This document shows positions 5,156 to 5,610 of a stretch of 5,610 nucleotides of DNA, one piece after another. The first letter of the stretch is position 1; each line of letters begins with the position of its first letter. Position numbers and translations under genes: made by a program. Source of the stretch: Hyphomicrobiaceae bacterium (GTDB lineage Bacteria > Pseudomonadota > Alphaproteobacteria > Rhizobiales > MH13); contig JAGRKQ010000134.1 in assembly GCA_020442235.1 (NCBI GenBank), positions 5,218 through 10,827 of the forward strand. The letters are read 5' to 3'. The notes beneath the pieces were generated by a model. It ran no database searches and had not been told where the DNA came from. It saw only the letters and a program-made list of their open reading frames with translations.

Positions 5156-5610
5156 ATGACCTTCGAAAAGCGCGCCGAAGACCGCCCCGACATGATCGCC
5201 ATCGCCATCGACCGCGCCGGCGGCCCCGAGGTTCTCATGCCCGTCCGCCGCAAGCGACCCGAACCCGGACGGGGCGAATTGCTCGTGCGCGTGGAAGCCG
5301 CCGGCATCAACCGGCCGGATGTGCTCCAGCGCCAGGGGCTCTATCCCGCGCCGAAGGGCGCCAGCGACATTCCGGGCCTGGAAGTCGCCGGTACCGTGGT
5401 CGAAACAGGCCCCTTCACCGCGCGCTATGCGACCGGCGCGCGCGTGACCGCACTGATTTCCGGCGGCGGCTATGCCGAATATGCCCTCGTGCCGGAAGAA
5501 ACCGCCCTGCCCGTTCCCGAGGGGCTTTCCGCCGTGGAGGCCGCGGCCCTCCCGGAAACCTTCTTCACCGTCTGGTCGAACGTCATCGACCGGGCAGGCC
5601 TCAAGGCCGG
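5156..5610 (+). CDS. NAD(P)H quinone oxidoreductase, PIG3-like, zinc-free MDR family (3' end outside window)
   Basis: The frame opens at the ATG at 5156 and runs to the window end without a stop (151 complete codons of an expected roughly 330). AGGAGGAGAGG at 5139-5149 is a strong ribosome-binding site, six bases from the start. The residues shown are the GroES-like catalytic domain: GGPEVL (22-27), PGRGELLVRVEAAGINRPDVLQ (37-58), QGLYPAPKGASDIPGLEVAGTV (60-81), then GGGYAEYALVP (103-113) and ALPETFFTVW (131-140). AAGINRPD replaces the zinc-binding Cys of alcohol dehydrogenases, which marks the quinone oxidoreductase branch (TIGR02824). It should reduce quinones with NAD(P)H in the cytoplasm; the Rossmann nucleotide-binding fold lies beyond the window. 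An ATG at residue 13 (5192) is an alternative start, closer to the usual family N-terminus but without an obvious binding site. It is divergent from the DUF1192 gene, with 119 bases between. Confidence 0.93.
   Translation, partial: MTFEKRAEDRPDMIAIAIDRAGGPEVLMPVRRKRPEPGRGELLVRVEAAGINRPDVLQRQGLYPAPKGASDIPGLEVAGTVVETGPFTARYATGARVTALISGGGYAEYALVPEETALPVPEGLSAVEAAALPETFFTVWSNVIDRAGLKA

Overview
The window (about 64% G+C by eye) looks like ordinary chromosome from an alphaproteobacterium, most likely of the order Hyphomicrobiales (Rhizobiales). This rests on four things: a cysteine-free L31 ribosomal protein, a DUF1465/RcdA-family cell-cycle adaptor next to a DUF1192 small protein, an MsbA-related half-transporter of the type common in this class, and a quinone oxidoreductase of the PIG3-like group. 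There are no transposases, integrases, tRNAs, CRISPR repeats or abrupt base-composition shifts.

Layout. Positions 1-1603 (+) carry an envelope operon: the C-terminal part of a MotA/TolQ/ExbB-type proton-channel protein, then, 4 bases later, a MotB/OmpA-like protein with one membrane anchor, a long coiled coil and a peptidoglycan-binding domain. Its end overlaps by 14 bases the end of a convergent gene (1590-3443, -) for an MsbA-related ABC exporter. A divergent intergenic region (3444-3633) follows, holding an interrupted palindrome and two hairpins in what should be the leader of rpmE (3634-3861, +). A strong bidirectional terminator (3897-3927) separates rpmE from the rcdA-like gene (3968-4525, -). 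Next comes a 316-base region without a gene (4526-4841). It holds the probable rcdA promoter with a palindrome, a 19/20-base tandem repeat, a minus-strand terminator, several small stem-loops and a near-consensus CtrA box. The DUF1192 gene (4842-5036, -) is divergent from the quinone oxidoreductase gene (5156 to the end, +, truncated by the window).

How the genes work together. The first two genes should form one inner-membrane stator-like complex that couples ion flow to force on the cell wall; its process is not known from this sequence. The ABC exporter probably flips a lipid or hydrophobic compound. rpmE is translation. The RcdA-like protein is expected to help ClpXP degrade cell-cycle regulators such as CtrA, and the CtrA-like box and half-site upstream of it would fit feedback control, although this is inference. 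The quinone oxidoreductase is an independent redox gene.

I found no clear new defence or mobile system. The points most worth a second look are the long-coil MotAB-like pair, the possible autoregulatory L31 leader, and the structured RNA-like stretch at 4682-4857.
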